A stretch of 64,000 nt of DNA. Source: Zonotrichia leucophrys gambelii (Eukaryota; Chordata; Aves; Passeriformes; Passerellidae). The notes under the pieces are model-generated. The model did no database searches, had not been told where the DNA came from, and was given only the letters and a program-made list of their open reading frames with translations. The translations under genes were made by a program, and so were the position numbers. Of the stretch, positions 1-11,973 are shown in pieces. Every line of letters begins with the position of its first letter. The stretch's first letter is position 1. The stretch is from contig NC_088173.1 of NCBI RefSeq assembly GCF_028769735.1, positions 71,298,463-71,362,462 on the forward strand, given 5' to 3'.

Positions 1-261
1 CTAAGCTAAACCCCAGCTCATTTAGCTGACCTTTAAAGCTGTGAGTTTTGCCTTAAAAGTAAGTGAATTAAAGTGGCTTTGTGTCGCTCTCAGGATTTTG
101 GTGATCTCAGTGGCCTTGTTTTCCATGGATCCTTAGCTTGGAGGAGAGGAGGCTCCAGGGAGATCTTCCGGGGTGTGAAGGGAGATCACAACAAAGCTGG
201 AGAAGAATTTTCCAAGGACAAGCAGGAATGGCTTTAAGGTGAAAGGGTGGAGATTTAGATT

Positions 262-477
262 GAGGGATTCCTGGCTGTGAGGGTGGGGAGGGCCTGGAAT
301 GGAATTCCCAGATTTTCTGTGGCTGCCCCTGGATCCCTGGCAGTGCCCAAGGCCAGGTTGGACATTGGGGCTTGGATCCACCTTGGATGGTTGGAGATGT
401 CCCTGCCCATGGGATGAGGTGGGTCAAGGTGATCTTCCAGGTCCCTTCCAACCCAACCCATTCCATGATTCCGTGAC
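262..477 (+). repeat. CR1-J-like LINE 3' end
   Basis: Truncated CR1 copy in sense orientation. It starts near the block reading 'CTGTGGCTGCCCCTGGATCC', passes the CCCTGCCCATGG box and ends in the CR1 tail CATTCCATGATTCC. 5' truncation is usual for CR1. Confidence 0.8.
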
Positions 478-2197
478 AACGTCAGCAATTGGAGCTGCTT
501 CCTGTCAGTTTTTTCGTGTAACTGCTGGAAAAAAGAGTTCAAAATGAGTGCTAAGACAAAGAAAGTGAACTTCCAGAGGAACCCCTTGGCCTCGGACTTT
601 TGGGACTCTCAGAGGTTCTCAACCAACACCTCAGAGCTTGCCCACGTCTCTGCAGTGATCAAACACGTTCACCTTGACCAGAATCATCCGGTTTTGCCAT
701 GGAATGGCGTTCCCAGGGGATCCAAGCCCCGTGCCATCAATTCTGCTGCAGCGAGGACGGTTTTCCTCGACACCTCATCAGGCGATATTTCCTCGCTGCC
801 GCTCCGGCTCCCGACTGTCATCCCGGAGCTGTGGGATTTCTCCGGAGCGCGGTGCCGGTGGAGCCGAGGCGACTGTGGTTTGGTTGTAGCTTTGGGCTAA
901 ACTAACCCAGATGTTGTGGCCCTTTTTTTTTGGTTTTTTTTTTTTTTTTTTTTTATTAAGTTCGTTCCTGCTTCTCCCCGTCGCTCCGTGCGCATTCCTT
1001 TCATTGCTGGAGCTTTTCGGGGAATCTCTCGCTCCTGCAGGGAATCCTGGCCGGTGTTAATCCGTTACTTCTGGGCATTCCAGGAGAATGGAAATCCAGC
1101 TGTGATTTGCAGCAAATGGCAGCGCTGGGTTTGGGGTGAAGAGTCGGGGTGAAGTGACCGCCCCAGGTCATGCAGCAAGGCCAAGGAGCAGAAGAAATGA
1201 TGGAGGAACCTCCTTCAACCTCATTTCCAGGAGTTCTCCCAGCGGTGCTTGGGAGAGGGAAGGAAGGGAATTTCCACAGATAATTCCGGGAGTTGGGAAG
1301 CTCCAGGGTTGGATGATACTGAGCAAGTTTTGTCCTTGATTTTGGTAGAGCTGTTGGAGAGCGTGTTCTACCTCGTGGGTTTTGAGGCTTTATTCGAGTT
1401 CATCTGTTGATTTTTGGTTCAGATTAAATAAAGGTAAACCCCAAAAAACTCCACAGCCACATAATTTGATAGGGAAATACCACAAGGAGGCCAGTCTTGC
1501 CAACCAGTACATTTGAATTTCGTGGTAACTCTAAAAATGGGAAGAAACGTTTTCACCTGTGAGCAGAGAGCTGCGAGCTTCAACTCTGCTCCAAACCTGC
1601 CAGAATTGCTCAAGAAAACTCCTTAAGAAATTCCTGGTTTTCTGTCGGAGAAAATCCAAAGAATGGAGTGGTTTTTTCTTATTGGTAGTATATTTTTATT
1701 ATTGTTGCTGGTTTTATGGTTATTAATATAATTATTATTATTTTAACAACATATTTCAGTTTTTTAAGCTTGAGTCTCAGTACTGTAGCCTGAGCCTCAT
1801 GGGCTCTGAATTTTTTTGGAAAAGCAATGAGTTAAAAATCTCAGCCTTTCCAGACGCCCTGGTTTTGTCTCAGGGCTGCAATTCTCGGGAGTTGGTGTTA
1901 ATTGCTGAATAATCTCCGTGACATTGATGATGAGTGACAACGCAATTACGCTGCTGGAGCTGCTCTGCTGAGGAATTTGGCTGCAGAAGCTGCCTGTGGT
2001 TCCCACAGGTGAAACCCTTACCTCATTTCACCAGAATTTGGTTGTCTGGTGAAGGTTAAGCCAAGAAGGAGAAGCTGAACAGTCGGTTCTGGTCGGAGCA
2101 AAACGAGGGGATGAAGCAAAGCTGGGATTTGTGGAAGATCAGTCGTGTCCTTCCCGTGGTCCAACCCAGCACCAGCATTGAACAGAACCCTAAAAAA
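478..2197. other. intronic stretch without gene
   Basis: No coding feature seen. It holds a poly-T tract at about 922-954 and an AT-rich patch at about 1675-1760. The short open frames here have no recognisable domain. Confidence 0.6.
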
Positions 2198-2661
2198 TTT
2201 GGGGTGGAAGGGCCCCTAAAGCCCATCCAATGCCAGCCATCCATGGGCGGGGACACCTCCCTCACTGTCCCAGGGGAATCCAGCCTGGCCTTGGATACTG
2301 CCAGGGATCCAGGGGCAGCCACAGCAAATCTGGGAATTCCAGCCCAGCCCCTGCCCACCCTCCCAGCCAGCAATTCCTTGCCAAGATCCCAGCCCAATCT
2401 CCCCTTTCCCAGTGGGAGCCATTCCCTGGCTCCTGTCCCTCCATCCCTTGTCCCCAGTCCCTCTCCAGCTCTCCTGGAACCCCTCCAGGCCCTGCCAGGG
2501 GCTCTGAGCTCTGCCTGGAGCCTTCCCTTCTCCAGGGGAACATTCCCAGCTCTGCCAGCCTGGCTCCAGAGCAGAGGGGCTCCAGCCCTGCAGCAGCTCC
2601 GGGGCCTCCTCTGGGCTCTCTGCAGCAGCTCCACGTCCTCCTGCTGTTGGCGCCAGGGCTG
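2198..2661 (-). repeat. CR1-J-like LINE, longer 3' fragment
   Basis: Antisense copy of about 460 bp. On the + strand it runs from the tail-proximal GGTGGAAGG box through CAGCCACAGCAAATCTGGG to the more internal part ending near CTCCTGCTGTTGG. It is close to the mirror-image copy at 21000-21476. The 203-aa and 183-aa open frames over it are repeat-derived. Confidence 0.8.
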
Positions 2662-3659
2662 AGACATCCTTGGTGTGAATCAAATGGACAAATAAGCAGC
2701 ACCCAGCAACTCCAGCCCCGAGATCCCTACGCCAGTCTGTGTCTGTGTGTGTCTGTGGCAGAACCGTCACCTCAGTTCCTTGGTTTAAAACCACCCAAAT
2801 CCATTTTTCTGTGCTAACCTGTTCCCCATGTTTTAAACCACCTTTCAAGGTGGGTTTGTGACACTTGGTCACGACTGGAGCTGCCTGGTCGGTCATGGGG
2901 TGATGGAAGTGCTCCATCAGACAAGTTCACAGCCAGGATTTACTCCCCTGCAGTAAAATCCTAAGGACCACTAAGCTGGGTTTAAACACCGGGGAGATCT
3001 ATGGGCCTTGTCCTGTGGTGAGATGAGAGTTACTCCCAGTGATAAACTTTGCCCGGTCAGGCGCTGCATTCGTGACGTGTTTAGGAGTGTTTCTCTCCCA
3101 GCTTTCGCTCAGGAGCGTCTCAGATCATTAAAAACACAAATTAAACTTCCAGGCAGCCTTGCCTGGGCAGGAGGGGAAGGTTTGTGCTGGTTTTACAGCC
3201 CGGCAGCTCACAAGTTGATGGTGTTTTAGAGCAGCAGAGGTCCTCCATCTCAATTCCCACCACCCCAGCTGGCACTCTGCTCCATGCCTCACAGTTTGGA
3301 GGTTTAAACGGGATTTATAAGTGGGACGTGGAGCAAATGGAGGATTCTTTTCACCTGAAGTGATGGCAGAGGCCTCTCCCAGCTCCTAGGCTGGGTTTCA
3401 AGCTGGGGCAGCCCTCGCCCGACTCAGATGTTGGATTTCGGGTCTGGACTGAGGTGTGAGGCCAGACTTTGTTGGCAGGCTGGAGCTGTAACCTGATTAA
3501 TCTGAGCAGGTAGGGAGGAACACGATCCATCAGCAGCACCGCCGGCAGCACGGCCAGGCCAGCAGGGGATTTTTCATCAGGGCCCCTCCGAGAGGAGGTG
3601 TACGTTACCGAGGGGGAAGAAAGGAGAGAACCCAAGCCAGGCTTCCATCCGCGGGGATA
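2662..3659. other. intronic stretch without gene
   Basis: Ordinary mixed-composition intron. I see no exon, RNA gene or clear repeat. Confidence 0.5.
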
Positions 3660-4135
3660 TTGCCTAACCCACGAGGAATCCTTTCATCGATAAATTACCA
3701 GAAGAATGGGAAAGTTTCGAAAGATCCGCCTGTTAACGCGCTCTCACCCGGCAGATTTAAGGAACGTTGGGTTTTGGCCCGGGAGGAGCTCGGAGGTGAG
3801 AACAGGCAGGGCCGGGAAGGTGAGACCCCGCCGTGTGCGGAGCATCCGTCAGCAGCAGCGCAGAGCCGGGCAGGAGGAGGAGGAGAACGCGCCGTGACCG
3901 CTAAGCCGGGATTGAATGACGGCAGGAAAAACCCAGCAGGCGCCTTTTGTTCCCCCACCTGGCCGCCGGCCACGCCGCGGATCCTCCCTTGGAAGGGTGG
4001 CCATGGCAGGGCTGACATCGGGGTGGCTCCGTGACAGCTCCCGCGGGGATCCCCAGCCCGGAGCCAGCCCTGAGCCAGCCCCAGGTTTATCCCTCAGCAG
4101 CGACCCCAGCACGTTCCGAGGTGGCAGGGGGTGAA
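3660..4135. promoter_or_regulatory. CpG-rich, repeat-poor island (candidate CNE)
   Basis: CpG-rich intronic block with no CR1 similarity, rich in CCGCC, GCGCC and CCGGC words. It could be an intronic CpG island or conserved element. No promoter or transcript can be shown from sequence alone. Confidence 0.25.
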
Positions 4136-4840
4136 ATGCCGGTCTCAGGTCGGGTTTAAATGCTCGTCTCGGGTTTAAAATTGCTGCTGGCTTCAGTTTC
4201 TCCTAGGGTCCGTGTGACAGTGAAGAATAAAAGAGGTTTTAGCGCCTGTCCAGGAAGGTGTCGGGGCACGCTGTGGGTGCATTGAGCAAGAATTGCCATT
4301 CCTGGAGGGATTTTCTCCAATCCAGAGGCAGCAAAGTGGCTCCAGGATTGCACCCCCATGTCCCTGTCCCTCATCCTGCGCTCCCTCGCTTGTGTCAACT
4401 GGCACAGGCGCAAGAGCTAAGTCAGAACAGAAAGCAGAAGAATTCCGGGCCCTGATCGAACTCCCGCGGTGTTTACGGGGTGGAAACTTCCCCAGAAATG
4501 CAGATTTCCAAAGGCCTCTTGCTGTCGACGTGTTTTTGTTGCTGGTTTTTCAGGAATTCTGCACCACAAGTCGCCTGCTGCTGCTGCTGCTGCTGACAAT
4601 TGGGCAAATGGTTTTAGTGGCAATGAAAGTGGTCGTTTGTGAGGGGTGATGAGCAGGGAGCAAACCAGAGCTGGGATTTACAATCTGCTTGCTCCCATCC
4701 TGCCCTAATTTCCTCGTGTTTACTGCGTGCAAAGAGTTCTCCAAGCCCGACCTCAAGCACGCTGGCTTTTCCAGCAGCCTCCACCAGCACGGGGAGCCTC
4801 GGCTCTTGAGTTTTGGGTGCCATGTTTTCATGGCATCACG
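4136..4840. other. intronic stretch with short CTG repeat
   Basis: No gene seen. A (CTG)7 microsatellite lies at 4575-4595. The rest is ordinary intron. Confidence 0.6.
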
Positions 4841-4985
4841 AAATCATGGAATCACAGCCTGGTTTGGTTTGGAAGAGACCTCAAAATCATCTGATTCCAT
4901 GGGCAGGGCCAGCTGCCCCACACTGGATGGTAAATGGTAGTGGGACCCCGTTGGATCCCACTGCCCACCTCTTCCTGAACTTCCA
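4841..4985 (-). repeat. CR1 LINE 3' end, degraded
   Basis: Antisense fragment starting with AATCATGGAATCAC, then GGTTTGGTTTGGAAGAGACC, the usual CR1 tail-proximal region. It is more diverged than the CR1-J-like copies. Confidence 0.65.
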
Positions 4986-6052
4986 GGCTGTTTTCCTGGA
5001 AGAGCCTCTTCAGGGACAGTCATTCCATAGCCAGAGTCATTCCATGGTAGCAGCTGGAGAAAATCCTCCCACAAAGCAAATTTCCTGTGGCCCACCAACC
5101 CGAAGCTCACAAACCCTGAGTTTCCCTATGTCCCAGCTTGGCTTCCCACAGGAGAGAGAAAATTTCAGACCTCTCCCTGCAGAATCTGCTCTCCGTTTGG
5201 ATGTTGGCAAAGAATGGATGGCTGGGAGCCTTCCTAATAAATTCTGTTTTTCCAAAGCAATGAGGCCTTGCTGCAGAGCGAGCTGCTGAATTACAGCCTG
5301 GAGGAATCGCCGGTGTCAGCTTGGAGTAGCTCTGGATCATTGTGAAGGACGAGAGACAGGAGGAATTTTAGGTTTCTCAGTGTTTTGACTGGCAGGTTTT
5401 GCTTCATTTTGATCCTGACCATTGCAACCCCAGTAATTGATGCTGCAGGAATCCGTGATTAATATCCCAGTGTCCCTTTCTCGCACGAGAAGGAAAATGT
5501 TTCTACCATACGTTAAAAGCTTTTTAGGGATCTTTCGGCCGGATTCCCTCAGAGCTTCTCTTCCAGAGGTATCCCAAATCTCCTACCAGCCCCAAATCAG
5601 AAAGTTCAGGTGGTGAAAGCTTCAAAAGGAATAAATCCACTCTTTGCCCTACAATTCAAGTGAGAATATCCAGGAGAATCTGTGGAGTGGTGCATGGGGT
5701 GAATCCCTCTGGATCATCCATTGCGTGTGGGATTTGTTTATCAGATCCCTGAATTCATCACTCTGTTCTTTGGTTTCTGGGGGTTTTGGTCCTCCAGTTC
5801 CTTACAAACACACAAAAACACGGCTCTTCCCCTGGCTTTGGGTTTGCTCTGCTGCTGTTGCCTTGGGAATGTCATCTCGCCCTTCTTAAACCTTGGCTCA
5901 CCTCAAGGGATGGTGAGAAACCTCAGGGACGTGTGGCAAACTCCTCCTGAGACCTTCAGCAGACCAAATGAGTTTTATCCCCATCCTTTATACCTTTAGG
6001 GGATAAATCCATAACTGTTTCCCAGGGATGATTTCCTGTTTGTATATTGGGA
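4986..6052. other. intronic stretch without gene
   Basis: No recognisable feature. Several short open frames lack domain content. Confidence 0.5.
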
Positions 6053-6249
6053 AGGAATTCCTGGCTGTGAGGGTGTGCAGGGGCTGGGCTGGAATTCCCA
6101 GATTTGCTGTGGCTGCCCCTGGATCCCTGGCAGTGCCCAAGGCCAGGCTGGAGCACCGTGGGACAGTGGGAGGTGTCCCTGCCCATGGCACAGGTGGGAC
6201 TGGATGGGATTTAAAGTCCTTTCCAACCCAAACCATTCCATGATCCTGA
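6053..6249 (+). repeat. CR1-J-like LINE 3' end
   Basis: Sense fragment with AATTCCCAGATTTGCTGTGG, the CCCTGCCCATGG box and the tail ACCATTCCATGATCC. Confidence 0.8.
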
Positions 6250-6828
6250 GTGTCCCTTCCAGCCTCCATCCAGATCCACGGGTGGATCTGGGGTCACGGG
6301 CGGCTCCACCAGCTCGTCTTTGGTGCTGACCTTGTGGGGCAGGAGCGTGACGGGATCAGCAAAGCCACGGACGTGCTGGGGCAGAGGGAAGGAGGAAGCC
6401 AGAGATCCCTTATCAGACAAATCCTGCCTCGGAGGTGCTTCCAACTGTTTGGAGCGGAGCCAAGCTCATCTTCGGCACTCCGCTGCCAAAATTCCCACAA
6501 GGACTTTATCTGATCCGCGGGGAAAGGGAGCAGCCTGCAGTGCTTCCCGCACGGTGGGGTGTCTCCCAGGGGAGGCTGGGCTGGGCTGGGCTCACACCTG
6601 CCTGCGGGAGAGGGGAAGCCAAAAAACAGGAGCCAACATTTCTTTTGGGAGCACGGATCCTCCGTGGGTCGGCTGCAGCTTGGGCTGTGCCGAGGTGTTC
6701 TCAGGAGTTCTCAGCTTGGATCGGGGGTTTGTGGTTGGGATTATCAAACATCAGGGCAGGGACACCTTGGAGGTGGCAGTGTTGTTGTTTCCTTGGTTTG
6801 CTGGTGGGATAAGAACAAGGATGGTGTG

Positions 6829-6945
6829 GAATCATGGAATGGTTTGGGTTTGAAAGGGGTTAAAGGCCGTCTGTGCCTGCAGAGAGTCATGACAGCATCA
6901 GTGTGCTTAAAGCCTTGTCCAGCCTGACACTGGAAGTTTCCAGGG
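6829..6945 (-). repeat. CR1 LINE 3' end
   Basis: Antisense fragment starting with GGAATCATGGAATGGTTTGG, followed by diverged CR1 sequence up to a CCAGGGATGG box. Confidence 0.6.
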
Positions 6946-8779
6946 ATGGAAAATGGAAAGGAATTCTGTAAAGTAACTCTCCAAGTTGGGAGAGACCCCC
7001 AAAAATTTTCCCACCTGCTCCAAAACTCCGCAGGCAACTGCCCACTGACCAAACCAAAGCTTGGGTGATGTCTTGTATTTCATTTTATCTCCTGAGATGA
7101 CCCAAATCAGCCTGACTTTGGGCTGCAGCTCAGTGAGCGCGGCAGGGGCTGGGCACGGCGGGCTGGGAGCGACGGTGAGCATCGGGAGACAGGAATTCCT
7201 GACCTCACCGAAGGGGCACATCCATGCCCAGGTGATGAGAGCCAGGTTGCTGAGCCAGGAGAGAAAACAGCGTTTTATGAGTCAAACATGGTGTTTGGAG
7301 GAGCAAACCTCAACCTCACATCTCCCCTCGTGCTCAGATGGCAGCTGATGAAAAATCCAGGCATTACTCACCAGATTTTATCAACGTTCCACCCCCAAAG
7401 GGCCCCCAGATACCATCACCACCTTCGGTGTTCGCACGTTTTAATTTTGGGGCAGCCTGTGGTCTTGTTGGGAGATGTCAGCACTCTGCCTTTCAGAGTC
7501 TGCCACAAAAAAAACCCCCAATAAATGAAAAAAATGTTTAAAAAATCATAAATTCTAGAGAGAAAGAAGTGGCAGGAGGTGCCTAATGAGGGTTTTGCTT
7601 GCCCATGTCCCCTCTGAGTTCTTCAGGGTCTGATCAGATCAGATTCCTTCCTATCTCAAGATTCCTTCCTATCTTCAAAACACTCAGTGAACTTTATCAG
7701 GCAGAGGTTTTCAGATGGAGCCTGGGCTCCACCATGGTCTGGTGCCAGGAACCAGCACAATTCCCGTTTCCTCTGCTGCCAGCTCCAGGGTTTTCTGATT
7801 TAATATGGGAAACGGTGACAGGACCCTTCTGTCCTGTCCGTAATGAGATGGGAGAACAATCCTGGCTGTAAAACTGGGATAACTGGTGAGCTTCACTCTC
7901 TAAGAGCTCAGCAGGGTTTGCCAGGTCCTCTCCAGCTCTTGGTGGGGAGAAGGAGACTGGAGCTGGCTGTCCTGGTTGAGTTTTTCCATCTCTTGGATGA
8001 GCAGAGTGGGCTCTTCTGGAAGATGGGTCTGATGTGGATCCCTGTGCTCAAGCCACGTGTAATTCCTGGTTTAATGGTTGGACTTGGTGATCCATCCTGA
8101 ATAATGGTTTTCCATCCTGTATCATTCAGGTTTTCCACCCTGAATGATTCTGTGGAGCCGTGGTGGGCCGGAGCTCAGATTAATTAACTTAAAGGATTAA
8201 AGGATTACTTGGTGAGGGCTTCCTTGCATCTGAGGAGGGACGTGTGAGCCCCGTGCTGCAGGAAAAACTGAAGCTGGTCTCTGGGAAATGGGGAAAACAT
8301 GAGGAATGCTCTCCTGGGAATGCTGGACATGGATTATTGCCCACCAAGAGAGGGGCAATGCTTTGGGATGGCCAGGACCAGGAGCAGAGCTGGCCGTTGA
8401 CCCTTAAATCAGAGAAAATCAGCTGCTAATGAAGAAAAATACCAAATTTGTCAGCAATTCAGTAATTTTTACTTTATATTCCACCATTTTGAGGCACTTC
8501 CAGGGGAGAGACCATAAGGCCAGAGGACACAAAGTGCTCCAGGGATTTAGGCTGAGCCGGAGACTTGGCTTTTCCTCGCTGCTCCGTCAGTGAGCAAAGA
8601 GCAGGATCAGCCGAACGTGTTCCCTGTGTTTTCTTTCCCAAAGCTCCAAACCCATCCAAATCCCCCCTTCAGCAGCTCAGGGTATTTTTTTTCCTAGGAC
8701 TGTCATTCCCGACTGAACGAATTTTTTTTTTTTTTATTTTCATTTTTTTTTCCCCCCCTTGAAAATCCAAATCAATTCC
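6946..8779. other. intronic stretch without gene
   Basis: No exon or clear repeat. T-rich runs occur at about 8684-8760. Confidence 0.5.
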
Positions 8780-9175
8780 TCCCGGAGCCTCCTCATGCCG
8801 GGAGCTCTTCCATTAATATCAGATGGGGAAGGCGGGCCAGGCCCTGAAAGTGGATATAGTTTGCATTTGAAGGAAGGTTTTGTGTATGAAACTGAGAAAT
8901 GCGTCCCAGCCTGACACCGGTGATTGATTGCAGCTCTGCTAAAGATTAGCCAGACGTTTTAAGCACCGCAATTATTCATCTCCTCAGAGCGGGATCTATA
9001 TTTAAACTGGGCCTAACAACGGGCCCTGGACGCCGGGTTCTGCTCCCGCACAGGCCAGAGCGGGGAGGGAAAAGGCGAATTTTGGGGTCGATTACTGGGT
9101 TTTTCCACCTCTTTTCGGTGCCGTGGGTCTCTCCAGCACAGCCAGCCCCGCGCACACATGATGTCAATTAGGGTT
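8780..9175. promoter_or_regulatory. repeat-poor, motif-rich island (candidate CNE)
   Basis: Complex, non-repetitive sequence with homeodomain-like cores (ATTAAT, GATTAG, CAATTATTCA) and E-box-like CAGCTC, next to a CpG-richer flank. This composition is typical of conserved non-coding elements in developmental regulatory blocks. Conservation is not testable here. Confidence 0.3.
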
Positions 9176-9646
9176 GAGCCAGCCTTGGCACCACAAGGAC
9201 GGGGTGGGACACGGCCAGGGACGACAGGGGGGACCAGGAGGGCTCATGGGGAGCTGTTTGTGGCCAGGGTCTTCATCGAGGAGCTCTCAGGAACACCAGC
9301 AACCCCCAGGGCCTCGTGGGGAGACTGGGCCCAGCAGTGTTTGCGAAGCGTTTTGGAATCAATGGGTTGATGCTGAAGGATAAAAATATTTGGGGTTTTT
9401 GTTTTCCCTGCTTTTGGTGGAGGTGGAAACCCAAGCCAGGAGTTTGTTGAAGGATTTCTGGTGATGTCTGTGGATGGGCAAAGGAATAATGGTGCAAAGT
9501 TCAGAAACCAACCTAAGGTGATGTCATCTCAATGCCATTGTGCCCTTCAGTGACACATCTTGAGCCAGAGAGCTTCAGTTTCCACCTGGAAGCACTCAAG
9601 GACAGCTTGCAAATCCCAAAATTGCCTCTCTTTGCCAGCTTTTATC

Positions 9647-10022
9647 ATGGAGTCATGGAATGGGTTGGGTGGGAGGAAGCTAAAAGCTCATCCCATTCCT
9701 CATCCATGGGCAGGGACACCTCCCACTGTCCCAGATGGATCCAGCCCCAGTGTCCAACCTGGACTTGGGCACTGCCAGGGATCCAGGGGCAGCCACAGCA
9801 AATCTGGGAATTCCAGCCCAGCCAGGAATTCCTTGCCAAGATCCCAGCCCAATCTCCCCTTTCCCAGTGGGAGCCATTCCCTGGCTCCTGTCCCTCCATC
9901 CCTTGTCCCCAGTCCCTCTGCAGCTCTCCTGGAGCCCCTCCAGGCCCTGCCAGGGGCTCTGAGCTCTGCCTGGAGCCTTCCCTTCTCCAGGGGAACATTC
10001 CCAGCCCTCCAGCCTGGCTCCA
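9647..10022 (-). repeat. CR1-J-like LINE, 3' fragment
   Basis: Antisense copy from GGAGTCATGGAATGGGTTGG to the CCAGGGGAACATTCCCAG box. It is missing about 15 bp relative to the copy at 2198 in the CCAGCCCAGCC region. Confidence 0.8.
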
Positions 10023-11197
10023 TGGGAATTTTCCATTCCTTGAGTGTTTTTGGTTGATCAGCTCTGCCCCAGGACCCAGCAGTGCTCCCCTCGCTCTGAT
10101 TTCCCATCAGTGGGAGCAAGCAAACCCTGGCTCATGGATTTGGTTCACTTGGAAGCTTATCCCAGAGATTTTTTAGGCAGAAACAATGGATTTGAGTCTG
10201 GATGACTTCTGAGGGGTCTGGGAAAGGTAACTCAGACAGCCAAGCCTCTTGCCAGCAAACCTCCATCAATTATTGACTCCGCTCCTCTCGCTGCCGGGGT
10301 TGGAGAGCTCAGCAGATCAAAGGGAGCCTGGGACCCCTTGGCTTGGGAAGAGGGGCTGGGAATGCTGCTGGAAAACCCAGCCTTGTGATGTGTTTCCTTC
10401 TGGGAAGGCTGAGGGATAGTGTGGTCACAGATTCAGGGTGGCAGCACAGAGATTCCTCAGAGCATTCATCACCTGTGGGGATTTGCAGGCCAATATGGAA
10501 ACTCCCAGTGTTCCCTAAAAAACCCAGCTTTTAGCATCTTCCCAGGGTTTTCTGGTGCCTTGGGAATTCCAAAATCCAGTGAAACCTGCCAGGTAGATGA
10601 GGATGAGTATGATGAGGCTGAGGATGAGGACGGACGTGGCCATGAAAGGGTTCCTTGGTTCCCTGCCCCCTTTCCCCTCTTCCAGTGGAATTCCTTGATG
10701 GAATTGATGGCACAGCTGAGTACAGGTGATTTTTTTTTGTTTCAGAAATATGGAGATGCATTGTTTTGATCCCGTTTTGGGATGATTTATCCCTCCGGAG
10801 TGCTGCAGCTGTTGGGGCTCTGGAGGAGTTTGGCTTCACATGCTCCCACCTCTCGTACTTTGCAATATTAATAACCCTCCCTGCTCCTGAGTGGAATTTG
10901 GGGTTTTTTCCCAAATAACCGATTTTTTGGGAATGAGAAACCCTGCAAAATTATTGATGGGTGTCCCAGAGCCTCGTGCTTCCACCACAGGTTTGGGAAG
11001 GGGAGAATGAAGCCAAAAATGGATGGAAAAGGGGAATGTGAAGCAGGAGAGCAACTTTAGTACGTATTAATAAGTATTAATGAGCTGTAAAGGTCATTAA
11101 GCCACAGGGAGGGGTTGGGAGCACCCAGGAATCTTTTTTTGGGAATTATCCCTGCCCCATGATAATGACTTTGGCTGTAGGGAATGCCCTGTGCTGT
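10023..11197. other. intronic stretch without gene
   Basis: No supported gene. A GAT/GAG-rich patch at 10594-10640 gives an acidic frame on + and a hydrophobic frame on -. Both look fortuitous (see rejected list). Confidence 0.5.
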
Positions 11198-11747
11198 CCC
11201 TGGGGAAAAAAAAGGGAGGAAAAAGAAGAAAAATGGGGAAAAAAGCCAACAGGAAAAGGGAGAGTGAAATGAGAAAATGGGGGAGGGGAAGAAAAGGAAA
11301 AGGGGGGGGGGGAAATGAAAAAAAGGTACAGTGAAAATGGGAAAAGAAAGGGGGGAAAAGGATAAAAACAAGGGAAATTAAAAAGGGGTGGGGAAAAAAA
11401 AGGGAGCAAATGAGAAAGGGGGAATGGAAAAGGGGAAAAGAAGGGAAGGAAAAAAGGGAGATTAAAAAATGGGGGAAAGAAGAAAAAGAGAGGGGAAGGG
11501 AAAAAAAATGGGAAAGAAAAAATGGAGAAAAATAAGAAAAAAGGGGGAGGTAAATAGAAAAAAGGGAAAGAGGAGAAAAATTAATGAAAGAAAAAAGGAA
11601 CAGAAAGAGCAAAGGGGGAAAGGAAAATCAAGATATAAAGGAAAAAAGAAAATAGAATGCAGGAGATGAAAAAGACCTCCCAAAGAAGGAGGGGAAAAAA
11701 CCAGAAACAAAGCGGGGGGGGAGGGAAGAAGGGGAGAAAAGGGAAAA
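11198..11747. repeat. 550-bp polypurine tract
   Basis: The + strand is almost only A and G (GGGAAAA-type words with few pyrimidines). It yields long Phe/Pro/Ser-rich open frames on the - strand that are not genes. Mirror-type purine tracts can form triplex (H-DNA) structures. Confidence 0.9.
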
Positions 11748-11796
11748 ATGGGATGATCTTGAAGTTCCCTGGCATCCCAAATCATTCCATGATCCT
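11748..11796 (+). repeat. CR1 tail fragment
   Basis: Only the last ~50 bp of a CR1 element: GATCTTGAAGTTCCCTGGCA, then ATCATTCCATGATCC. Confidence 0.45.
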
Positions 11797-11855
11797 CTGA
11801 ACCAGGCAGGAGATGTTTGGCACCCAGGGTACCCGAGGCAGTGCACAAACCCCGT

Positions 11856-11973
11856 CCCTGTGTTTTTCTCTAGAAATCTTCGTATTTGTCCCTATAAATC
11901 CCTGTATTTTTCCCTACAAATCCCTCTATTTTTCCCTCTAAACCCCTGTGTTTTTCCCTCTAAACAAACCCCT
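11856..11973 (+). repeat. minisatellite, about 24-26 bp unit
   Basis: About five diverged copies of a TTTTTCCCTCTAAACCCCTG-like unit in tandem. Confidence 0.75.

Noticed and set aside
1151..1170. Everted nuclear-receptor half-sites (TGACCG-N4-AGGTCA)
   Set aside because: One imperfect half-site and no conserved-looking surroundings; such matches are frequent by chance.
10575..10655. Hydrophobic frame on the - strand (MATSVLILSLIILILIYLAG), like a transmembrane exon
   Set aside because: It is the complement of a GAT/GAG-rich patch. There is no pyrimidine tract plus AG before it and no consensus donor after it, and no neighbouring exons of such a gene are seen.
11057..11848. Phe/Pro/Ser-rich frames on the - strand (up to 171 aa)
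   Set aside because: Products of the polypurine tract, which lacks stops when read as pyrimidines.
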